Source: Artemisia argyi
Taxonomy: Eukaryota > Streptophyta > Magnoliopsida > Asterales > Asteraceae
Length of the DNA: 64,000 bases
Direction of reading: 5' to 3'
Assembly: GCA_030686995.1 (NCBI GenBank)
Contig: CM060691.1
Coordinates: forward strand, 57,919,338-57,983,337
A program made the position numbers and the translations under genes. Positions within the stretch are counted from its first letter, which is position 1. Each line of letters opens with the position of its first letter. The notes below the pieces were generated by a model. The model worked only from the letters and a program-made list of their open reading frames with translations, was not told the DNA's origin and searched no databases. Shown piece by piece: positions 55,767-64,000 of this stretch.

Positions 55767-56373
55767 GCGAGGCTACGGCCAATACACAGACACCTTTGCA
55801 CTTTAGGATGTGCCCAATAAGTGTTTGTTTTTCTTTTCTTTCTTAGGAATTGTATTTTTATTTTTTCAAAAAACTTGCAAGTATCAATAAAATGTTATGG
55901 TTTCTAGCTAACTCCATAACGTATTTCACTTTATTGCGTACATTCTTATATATGTCAATATTGTTATCTTATATTTTTGCCTACATGGCGTGCATGCACT
56001 AATTAAGACCCACAAAGGCATAAAGGATGAGTAAACCTACTAATTCACTCGTTGAGTAAGAGGGTTACAAACCCATCAACATTGGATCACGCATCCTTGC
56101 TAAGCGCCTTACTTTTGAGACGTTGAGGTAAGTTTTCTGTGCGCATCCCACGAAGGGTGCGCAAATATTAAGTACACCGTACAAAGCTTAGCAAATAACG
56201 AGCCAAGACTCTTGGTCAAATAATAAAACTTCGCAAACATTAATGCAAGTATATTTTTTAAGTCACGCACTTAATTTATGCATAAAAGAGTATCTTATTC
56301 AATATTTTTACACAAAATTACAAGCAAAAGATACACTTTGTTATTTATACAATACATATACAAAAACCACAAC
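55767..56373. other. Spacer between Tat pol and antisense gene
   Basis: No gene. Pol and the antisense gene converge here. The sequence is AT-rich and likely holds polyadenylation signals for both directions, but none is certain. Confidence 0.5.
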
Positions 56374-57043
56374 CTACACGCTATGGCGATGCTCAGGGCT
56401 ATCCTCCGATGCAACGGAACTTCCTGCCTCTTGAAGCTTCCTCAACAGCAATGCATCTTTAGGCGATACAGTCGCTACACTCACAGGAATCCCATCAGAC
56501 CTGGGAATGTGTGCAGCGTCAACACCGCATAGGACAGCTTTGCCCTTAATCCCCTTTTTCTGGGCAGCCCTCTGTGCGTGGCGCTCCAACACCTCCTTCA
56601 GAGGAACCTCCTTTTCAAGAGCAAAGGGGTTCAGCATATGGCGAGGCTGCACAAACACTGGAACCTGCAGCTGCGACTTATCGGGCTTGAGGAAGTAGTC
56701 CGGCTGCGCCTCGGCATCTTCCAAAATATGGCGTTCCAAGGTCAACCCCTCCATTATTACCTTTATGGGGTTGTCCTGGTCGCGCTCCAACTGTGCAATG
56801 TGAGGCAGCTCAAGCAGCTTCATCCCCTCCATAGCCTGCACCAGCTCGTCATACGCACTCGCGTTATAGCCAGGTACCTCAGTCAAGGCCTTGTTCAACA
56901 ACTTGGCCTCATGGAGATCCTCCATAGCTTGCGACCTCCCACGCTCCACAGCGCACTGCACCACCTTCCCGAAGGCCCCCAACACCTCTTGGGACTCCAA
57001 GGTGCCCATAGCAGCTAGACGCAACCTATGACTGATCAACCAC
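56374..57043 (-). CDS. Tat antisense accessory gene, exon 2
   Basis: About 222 codons on the strand opposite pol, beginning after the splice acceptor GTTGATGTAG (AG at 57044-57045) and ending at a stop at 56374. Joined to exon 1 it reads ...AEHR-WLISHRLRLAAMGTLES, with the split Arg codon restored. It continues with FGKVVQCAVERGRSQAME, YNASAYDELVQAMEGMKLLEL and LQVPVFVQPRHMLNPF. I recognise the layout of proteins commonly annotated in Asteraceae as 'transposase (putative) gypsy type', which belong to such extra ORFs. No catalytic site is evident, and the function is unknown. No stops occur in this exon. Confidence 0.75.
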
Positions 57044-57054
57044 CTACATCAACA

Positions 57055-57059
57055 AAGGA
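57055..57059. repeat. Target site duplication of E2 (AAGGA)
   Basis: AAGGA before the E2 5' LTR is repeated at 63612-63616 after the 3' LTR, confirming the insertion boundaries. Confidence 0.93.
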
Positions 57060-58672
57060 TGATGAGGCGAAAAATGATCCGTTTTTAGGGGGTCATTTAA
57101 GCCCGAATCCGAATTTATTTGATCAAATATTGCCCTAAATCGTTCCTTTTGTGATTTTAGGTACTTGGAGAGTGAATTCCGGAAAAGAAGCCATTTTGGA
57201 CGTTTTTGGAGCATAAAAGTGAAGAAAACGGCAAAGTCTCAATTTTCCATGCTGGGAACAGTACATGAAGGCATCAAGAGTAATCTCATGACGGCGTCAA
57301 ACCTCAAGAATTAAAATCCGTAGTTGATGACGGCGTCAAGAGCATTTTGGTGACGGCATCAAGAGTAAAAGTGGTGACGGCCCAGAGAGAATGTGAAGGC
57401 GTCACCCAAGGCCGTCACGTGTTAACTTGTCAAAACTTGCGCGCGGAATAGCTGATATTGTTTTGGTCATAACTTTTGCATACGAACTCGGATTGAGGTG
57501 ATTCAAAAGCCCAGGCGAAGAGGACGAAGATATCTACAATTTGGTGAAAAAATGGTTGTGACGGCGTCAAGAGTACTAGCTGACGCCGTCAAGCCTTGCC
57601 GACAGAAAACATGCCTATAAATATAACTTCATAACTTCACTTTTTGTAAGCCCTAAACCCTAAGGTCGATTTCTGGGTTTAGGTGGGTGTTTTTCCAGCA
57701 ACTTAGAGGGTTTCAACCACTCCATAAACATCATGTATTGGTTTGATGATTCTATCTCAACTATGTCTTTCATTATTCTTGTTGATTGTCTTTCTTTGAT
57801 TATGTTTTGCTAATTCACCTTGTGTCTACTTATGATTATGTGAAACTTGTATATAATTGATTAGATCTCATTGATTTCTTGTTGATGTTGTGTCTATCTT
57901 TATCAATGAGGGGCTTGTTGATGTGTGTGTCTATCTCCATCAATTAAGGCGTGACAACTTCAATAGATCTAGTTGGTTTAGTTTATAATCCTTGTTTCCT
58001 ATTGATTCTTCTTTTGATTGAATGATTTATATGTTAGGCTTAAGAAAACTGGTAGATCTCCAAATGGTAACACGCTTGAACGTCTTAAGAAACATGAACC
58101 GAGGCGTACTAGGTCTTTATTGGTTGTATTTAATGCATGAGCCACTGTTTACAATCCCTATAGTTGTGCTGGGCATGGTGTAGGAGGAGATAAGAGCTCA
58201 TAGAATTGGGGAGTTATATATGCCACCCCATGAATGGTATTAAGGAATACAACCCGTCAATTAAAACAAGGTTACAATTCAATAGGTAGGATTGGATAGC
58301 TAGCAAGGAGTAACATATCATGGGTAGACATGCTTCACTTATCTTGTAGAACCTTAGTTTAGTTTTCTTGTTAATTAGTTTAAATAGTAGCTTTTGGGTT
58401 AGTTGATTAGCAACTAATTCCGCCCACTCTCCCAAAACCCGAAATTTTTACTTGCTTTTCATAAAATATAAAAATACAAAAAGAATCATCCTTCACCTTT
58501 AGACCTAGTTAGATTAATTTCAATCCTAACGACACTATTCCTAGCTGAACGATCAATCCCCCGGTACTTGTGACTATACTATACTACAACGATCAGGTAC
58601 ACTGCCTGGTGGGGGTTGTAAGCTTCTCGAGATCCCTCGAGAGGTAAAGCCTGTTGCGATTCCCACGCATCA
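57060..58672 (+). repeat. E2 5' LTR (1613 bp)
   Basis: TGATGAGG to CGCATCA. It contains TGACGGCGTCA copies (57289, 57328, 57559, 57581) plus degenerate ones, the last pair 23 bp before the TATA box at 57614-57625. The short reverse frame at 58214 is repeated in the 3' LTR and is not a gene. Confidence 0.95.
57614..57625 (+). promoter_or_regulatory. E2 LTR TATA box
   Basis: CCTATAAATATA lies 23 bp after the last TGACGCCGTCA palindrome. Strong consensus. Confidence 0.65.
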
Positions 58673-58678
58673 AGTTTT

Positions 58679-58691
58679 TGGCGCCGCAGCC
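58679..58691 (+). other. E2 primer binding site (tRNA-Asp-like)
   Basis: TGGCGCCGCAGCC follows the LTR end after AGTTTT, identical to the E1 site. This orients E2 rightward. Confidence 0.75.
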
Positions 58692-58856
58692 CGGGAAATA
58701 GTGATTGTTTAGGTTGAAATTTATTTTGATTAGGTATACTCATTAGATTTCGTTTTAGTGAGATTTTTATTTTTTTTTATTAGCTTTCTCGTAGTCAATC
58801 TTTTCTTTGTGTATTTGTTCGTTGAAACCTTTCCATTGACTCTTCCGTTCACCACT

Positions 58857-59570
58857 ATGGAGAACGCGAATCCACCATACTACCGACCACGAAACCCATT
58901 CACTCCTAATGACATCTTAATGTTCAAACAATATCAAGATGAACCTATTTATGATGCATGGACTCGTTTTAAAAATTTACTACGAATAGTCCCTCATCAT
59001 AGTTTCAATCTATGGTACCTAACTCAAATCTTTTACTATAGTGTCCACCCGTATGACCAAAGGTACATTGACGATTTTAGCAACGGGGACCTTAGGGAAT
59101 TAAATGCTGAAGAAGCATGGGATGCCATAGAAGATTGTGCCCAATATTATTATAGAGTAGACAACCCGACAAACAACATCACAAATCAATCAATAACAAG
59201 TTTGAAGGAGCAAACAGGAAGTTTGTCTGGGGATGATTACTTAGGGATACCTGCGTGGATGTCACCTAAAATCATAGTACAAAACAAACACATAGGTAAT
59301 CTAGGTACAATGGAGGATAAGGTGGATAATCCAAGCCCAGAAAGTACACCACAAGTCCTACCATCATTTGAGGCACATACACCGCCCGTGACTTACCCGG
59401 AAGAAGTAGATGAGACTATAGGAACCCCAATTGAGGTAGAACCCTTGGACCAAGCACCACTAGAGGATATAGGTTTGAACACTTGTAGTGATAACCTTAC
59501 TCCTTGTTCTAGGGAATTTCCTAGTGTTGATGAACCGGAACCTAACCTTTACACAACTTCCCATCCTTAG
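58857..59570 (+). CDS. E2 gag-like ORF
   Basis: 237 codons from ATG 58857, chosen because the open frame upstream has no ATG and only translates T-rich leader. The segment DEPIYDAWTRFKNLLRIVPHH followed by LTQIFYYSVHPYDQ and EAWDAIEDCAQYY matches the capsid-like gag domain of Athila-type elements. The rest is an acidic Pro/Thr/Glu-rich tail without a zinc knuckle or protease. It could still multimerise or join a helper's particle (inference). Open throughout, unlike the E1 ORF. Confidence 0.75.
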   Translation: MENANPPYYRPRNPFTPNDILMFKQYQDEPIYDAWTRFKNLLRIVPHHSFNLWYLTQIFYYSVHPYDQRYIDDFSNGDLRELNAEEAWDAIEDCAQYYYRVDNPTNNITNQSITSLKEQTGSLSGDDYLGIPAWMSPKIIVQNKHIGNLGTMEDKVDNPSPESTPQVLPSFEAHTPPVTYPEEVDETIGTPIEVEPLDQAPLEDIGLNTCSDNLTPCSREFPSVDEPEPNLYTTSHP

Positions 59571-61998
59571 ATTTATTTCTAGGAGACAAAAGAGGAACCG
59601 ACCCACCCATCAACCTATATTATCCGGGTAGTTTTAGGATGAAGGAAGCCATTCACTCACCCCCTTCACCTCACGTGGCATATTTCCACCCTAAGGGTGT
59701 GTATCGCTACTTCCACCCACACTTAATCCTAAGTGTAGGGAAAACCTCCCCTATTTCCATTAAATAAGGGTAGAGTCAGGCTCGTGACTCGAACAAAAAC
59801 AAGCGCTTCTTGGGAGGCAACCCATGTTTTTAATTGTTTGATGTTTTTATTTTATTTGTTTGTTTGTGTCATATATGCTTAATCATAGTTGTTTAATTTT
59901 CATGTTTCGAATAATTTGTGAAAATGCTTTATTTTGTTTTTAACCTCGTCTTAATTGCATATAAAGGTATTTTACAAAAAGATAAGTGTAGGGAAATTTA
60001 TATCTTGTTAAAAAGAACTAAATTCGAACATGAAAACTTCACAATTCATGATTAGCATATATTCTATCTTGTTTGTGTGTCAATAATTGTGGATATGTTT
60101 TATGAGTTCCTATTTGTGATTCATTCCACAAGTATCCTATCCTTTTGTTGCTTTGTCTTGTTTCTATTTTTAAGTCTGGAATTACATCTAGTTGTGATTT
60201 TTGTTCGGTTTGATGCTTGGGTTTTTATGTTTGTTGATTACAGGACAAGAAGATGATTTATATTTCTGGAGGGAAGCTTTCAACGCTCATCTTCTTGGAG
60301 GTAGATTTAACCATGTTGTCACGTTATCCACGGTGAACGAATCAGGGGAGTATTAGTTTCTTTCATTCTTATTTATTTACTTTTACATCTTTTATCTAGA
60401 ACATTGGGGACAATGTTCGGTTTAAGTATAGGGAGGGTATATTAGAAACTATTACTCCACTTGGTGTTTGTTTTGTTTAATAGTGAATGTGTAATAAAAC
60501 TGAGAGAAATATTTGTTAGGGCAATTTTAGCACCAAATTTAAAATTTTTTGCAACATGTAGGAGTGAAACTTTAGTCTTAATAAGCGTCTCATGGATAGG
60601 AGTTGTATGACTAGCACAAAAACCATACCACTCAAAAATTTCCACCCCAAATATGTGAGGTTCGCCCTTAGATCTTTAGGAAAAAGCATTCATTGTTGGT
60701 GCTTATGAGTGTACCAGTAGTATTTAGATTCCAGAACTTGTGATAGCGATGCATCCCGAGACCGCTAGTGAGACTACATTCGTGTAGTTAGGATTTACTA
60801 CATGATAAGAGGCATTAGGATAACCCTTGTTTTACACCTGTAATATAATTACATTGACTTCATAGGTCAAGTAATTCTCTCACACCTTTGCGTTGTACTC
60901 ATTTTTAGTACACGATACCCCTAGTACACCCCTCCGAGCCTATCTTTTCGTTTCTAACTTTAAGCATTTTACTTAAAGGAAGAATTTGTTTACAATCCAC
61001 CCCAAATGTGCAACCAAATCGCCTTAGCCTTCCTTGTATGCACTCATCTTTAGTGCATTATTGTTAATTGTTTAAACCCTTTGTTAGTTGTCTAATTGAT
61101 TACATGGTTGCTAAGTCGAGTCATATTTTGTACATATTGTTTTGGGACGATTGGGACTCATGGGTAAAGTACTATTGTAATGGAGTAATGAGGAAGAACA
61201 TCATATATTACCCCCATATGTGCGTTAATATTTAAAAGTACTCCAAGTGTTTTGATTATCTTGATTCGAGTCATTAGAATAGTTGATTGTAAAGTATGTA
61301 AAAGCTCAAGTGTAGGGAGGAAACGAGCTCCCTTTGATGTATTGTTTTGGATGGTAGAGTAAGAGTGTATGTAAAAAAAAATCGAAAAAAAAAAGAAAAG
61401 AAAAAATATATATATAGAAAAAGAAAAGAGAAAAACATACGGGCTACCATCCATTTCTTTTATTTATGTTTAAGTCAAATAGTGTCTTGAAAATCCAAAA
61501 AGAGTCGTAGTTAGTTTAAGTTGAGTCGAGTCTTGGCTTAGCAACGCCTCATTGTACATGTAGTTAACTAAGACAATTGACTTGCCACCAGTAAAATATC
61601 CGTTTATCCAACAAAACCGTGTTTTCCATATCCCCTACACCTAACGTTATAACCCTTTAAAAGACCTCTTTGATAGTCTATCCTAGGTACTTACGCCAAG
61701 TGGTGGAAGTTTGATCCTTTCCCAAGCCTATGGTAATCTATTTGCTATGACAGGTAGAGAGTGATATTTCTCCATTTCCAATTATGACATATAAATTTTC
61801 AACACCCGAGAGATGAGAGTATCCAAATACTTAATGTGAGGTGCTAGTGTATAATTTCCGTGCTTGTTTTGACTAAGGTGGAACGATCATTTGTTGTAAT
61901 TACTTTTATATTAGTGTTAAATGACCCCTAACTTGTATTTTGATTGGTGGAAAAACTCATTTGCTTGAGGACAAGCAAATCCCAAGTGTAGGGATATA
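59571..61998 (+). other. E2 internal 3' non-coding region
   Basis: No gene in about 2.4 kb. Shared with E1: CTTCTTGGGAGGCAACCCA near 59806, the block at about 60690-60850, and the hairpin ATTTGCTTG/CAAGCAAAT at 61969-61990 followed by the purine-rich AAGTGTAGGGATA before the LTR. This is the largest conserved part between E1 and E2. Confidence 0.75.
61969..61990. repeat. Hairpin beside E2 3' LTR
   Basis: 9-bp arms with loop AGGA, identical in sequence to the E1 hairpin (1603-1624). Confidence 0.87.
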
Positions 61999-63611
61999 TG
62001 ATGAGGCGAAAAATGATCCGTTTTTAGGGGGTCATTTAAGCCCGAATCCGAATTTATTTGATCAAATATTGCCCTAAATCGTTCCTTTTGTGATTTTAGG
62101 TACTTGGAGAGTGAATTCCGGAAAAGAAGCCATTTTGGACGTTTTTGGAGCATAAAAGTGAAGAAAACGGCAAAGTCTCAATTTTCCATGCTGGGAACAG
62201 TACATGAAGGCGTCAAGAGTAAACTCATGACGGCGTCAAACCTCAAGAATTAAAATCCGTAGTTGATGACGGCGTCAAGAGCATTTTGGTGACGGCGTCA
62301 AGAGTAAAAGTGGTGACGGCCCAGAGAGAATGTGAAGGCGTCACCCAAGGCCGTCACGTGTTAACTTGTCAAAACTTGCACGCGGAATAGCTGATATTGT
62401 TTTGGTCATAACTTTTGCATACGAACTCGGATTGAGGTGATTCAAAAGCCCAGGCGAAGAGGACGAAGAGATCTACAATTTGGTGAAAAAATGGTTGTGA
62501 CGGCGTCAAGAGTACGAGCTGACGCCGTCAAGCCTTGCCGACAGAAAACATGCCTATAAATATAACTTCATAACTTCACTTTTTGTAAGCCATAAACCCT
62601 AAGGTCGATTTCTGGGTTTAGGTGGGTGTTTTTCCAGCAACTTAGAGGGTTTCAATCACTCCATAAACATCATGTATTGGTTTGATGATTCTATCTCAAC
62701 TATGTCTTTCATTATTCTTGTTGATTGTCTTTCTTTGATTATGTTTTGCTAATTCACCTTGTGTCTACTTATGATTATGTGAAACTTGTATATAATTGAT
62801 TAGATCTCATTGATTTCTTGTTGATGTTGTGTCTATCTTCATCAATGAGGGGCTTGTTGATGTGTGTGTCTATCTCCATCAATTAAGGCGTGACAACTTC
62901 AATAGATCTAGTTGGTTTAGTTTATAATCCTTGTTTCCTATTGATTCTTCTTTTGATTGAATGATTTATATGTTAGGCTTAAGAAAACTGGCAGATCTCC
63001 AAATGGTAACATGCTTGAACGTCTTAAGAAACATGAACCGAGGCGTACTAGGTCTTTATTGGTTGTATTTAATGCATGAGCCACTGTTTACAATCCCTAT
63101 AGTTGTGCTGGGCATGGTGTAGGAGGAGATAAGAGCTCATAGAATTGGGGAGTTATGTATGCCACCCCATGAATGGTATTAAGGAATACAACCCGTCAAT
63201 TAAAACAAGGTTACAATTCAATAGGTAGGATTGGATAGCTAGCAAGGAGTAACATATCATGGGTAGACATGCTTCACTTATCTTGTAGAACCTTAGTTTA
63301 GTTTTCTTGTTAATTAGTTTAAATAGTAGCTTTTGGGTTAGTTGATTAGCAACTAATTCCGCCCACTCTCCCAAAACCCGAAATTTTTACTTGCTTTTCA
63401 TAAAATATAAAAATACAAAAAGAATCATCCTTCACCTTTAGACCTAGTTAGATTAATTTCAATCCTAACGACACTATTCCTAGCTGAACGATCAATCCCC
63501 CGGTACTTGTCACTATACTATACTACAACGATCAGGTACACTGCCTGGTGGGGGTTGTAAGCTTCTCGAGATCCCTCGACAGGTAAAGCCTGTTGCGATT
63601 CCCACGCATCA
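61999..63611 (+). repeat. E2 3' LTR (1613 bp)
   Basis: Direct repeat of 57060-58672. It has fewer decayed TGACG palindromes than the 5' copy (two sites that read GGCATCA there read GGCGTCA here). Confidence 0.95.
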
Positions 63612-63689
63612 AAGGACAACTTGTGTTAGCAGAAATATATAAACAATAATAGTAAGGCAACATTGCGTAAAAACGATAAAAGGACGTAC

Positions 63690-64000
63690 CTGTGCTCAGC
63701 TATGGTAGACATCAGATGAGGGTATAACTCCTCATCATACTCTATGCTCAGGCCGCGCAGCTTCTTCTCCTACACCTGAACAATCTTCTCTATGCGCACC
63801 TTGAACTCAGCAATGTTAGCGAAGTGCTCCTCCTTCTTCTCCTCAAGATACCTCACTGCCCAAGTAAGGTTGGCCCTGAACTGATGAAGTTGTCCGTGCG
63901 CTTGCTCCAGCTCAGCCATCGCGGTCAACTTCTCATTTGTGACCTTATCCGTGTACACCCTGAAGGACCCCACTTCCGCCTGCGCTTCAGCCAACTACGC
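63690..64000 (-). pseudogene. Tat antisense accessory gene, exon 1 (partial, one stop)
   Basis: Upstream exon of the gene continued at 56374-57043. It reads AEAQAEVGSFRVYTDKVTN, a coiled-coil-like stretch to KVRIEKIVQV, then a TAG at about 63768, then in frame EKKLRGLSIEYDEELYPHL and TIAEH before the donor at 63689. The single TAG suggests a recent nonsense mutation. The start lies beyond the window. The helical segment before the YPHL phrase is typical of this family. Confidence 0.65.

Larger units (their letters stand above)
57060..63611 (+). mobile_element. E2: non-autonomous Athila-like LTR retrotransposon with gag-like ORF
   Basis: Complete, 6552 bp, with two 1613-bp LTRs (TGATGAGG...CGCATCA), AAGGA duplications, primer site at 58679 and hairpin/polypurine segment before the 3' LTR. 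The only ORF is gag-like (58857-59570). RT and integrase are absent, so it needs a helper. LTR ends, promoter motif, conserved boxes and hairpin are shared with E1. I count about 14 LTR differences, roughly 0.9%, so it is older than E1. Confidence 0.93.
57044..63689 (-). other. Intron of Tat antisense gene, enlarged by E2
   Basis: Donor GTACGT at 63689-63684 and acceptor GTTGATGTAG at 57044-57053. Without E2 and one AAGGA the intron would be 89 bp, a normal short plant intron with T-rich sequence. Splicing joins codons in phase 2. Confidence 0.65.
49597..64000 (+). mobile_element. Tat-lineage Ty3/gypsy element, 5' LTR to antisense gene; 3' end outside window
   Basis: A 5' LTR candidate (49597-50086), primer site TGGCGCCATCCGTGG (50089), gag, protease, RT, RNase H, a second archaeal-type RNase H and integrase in order, then an antisense accessory gene split by E2. 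A second RNase H and extra ORFs between pol and the 3' LTR are established features of the Tat lineage (Ogre, Retand, Grande relatives). Stops in gag and pol make this copy inactive. Confidence 0.88.

Noticed and set aside
58758..58856. Hydrophobic N-terminal extension of the E2 ORF resembling a signal peptide
   Set aside because: It has no ATG and is translation of a T-rich leader; the first ATG at 58857 begins a gag-like protein.

Overview
The window is plant nuclear heterochromatin built almost entirely of nested LTR retrotransposons. I recognise no host cellular gene, tRNA or rRNA. The organism is most likely a flowering plant of the daisy family (Asteraceae). This is inferred from how closely I remember the gag, pol and accessory proteins resembling elements abundant in Tanacetum, Artemisia and lettuce assemblies; no search was run.

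Layout and nesting. An old Ty1/copia element, Copia-C (minus strand, right end at 45241), is the outermost host on the left. At 28161 its RNase H region is broken by a SIRE-like copia element, SIRE-2 (plus strand, 3' LTR at 26752-28160). SIRE-2 carries a large-LTR gypsy derivative (19770-26299) and Copia-B (minus, right end 18817). Copia-B is broken by Copia-A (minus, right end 9737), and Copia-A by E1 (179-6499), a non-autonomous Athila-like element. Copia-C was also hit in its integrase by an E-family LTR, now solo (29645-42714), which is itself split by a complete SIRE-like element, SIRE-1 (30186-41817). Perfect 5-bp target duplications were found for every insertion with both ends in view: CCTGC, ATCAT, GGGTA, AAACC and AAGGA.

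From 45242 to 49596 lies a non-LTR stretch with a 31-G run, a 356-bp-period tandem duplication, a TIR-type DNA transposon remnant and the 3' end of a LINE followed by a long (TA)n tract. From 49597 to the end lies a Tat-lineage Ty3/gypsy element (plus) with gag, pol (protease, RT, RNase H, second archaeal-type RNase H, integrase) and an antisense accessory gene. The intron of that gene holds E2 (57060-63611), a relative of E1.

How the parts fit. gag, protease, RT, RNase H and integrase supply particle formation, cDNA synthesis and insertion. E1, E2 and the large-LTR derivative lack RT and integrase and must borrow them. Copia-B has intact gag and pol frames and is the best candidate for recent autonomy. 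SIRE-1 and Tat pol are broken. The accessory genes have features of separate transcription units: TATA boxes, a 5'-UTR intron, a divergent promoter and a spliced antisense gene. Several families also carry their own private short motif upstream of the LTR TATA box, and in SIRE-1 and Copia-B that motif recurs at internal promoters and inside coding linkers. This is the most interesting signal in the window.
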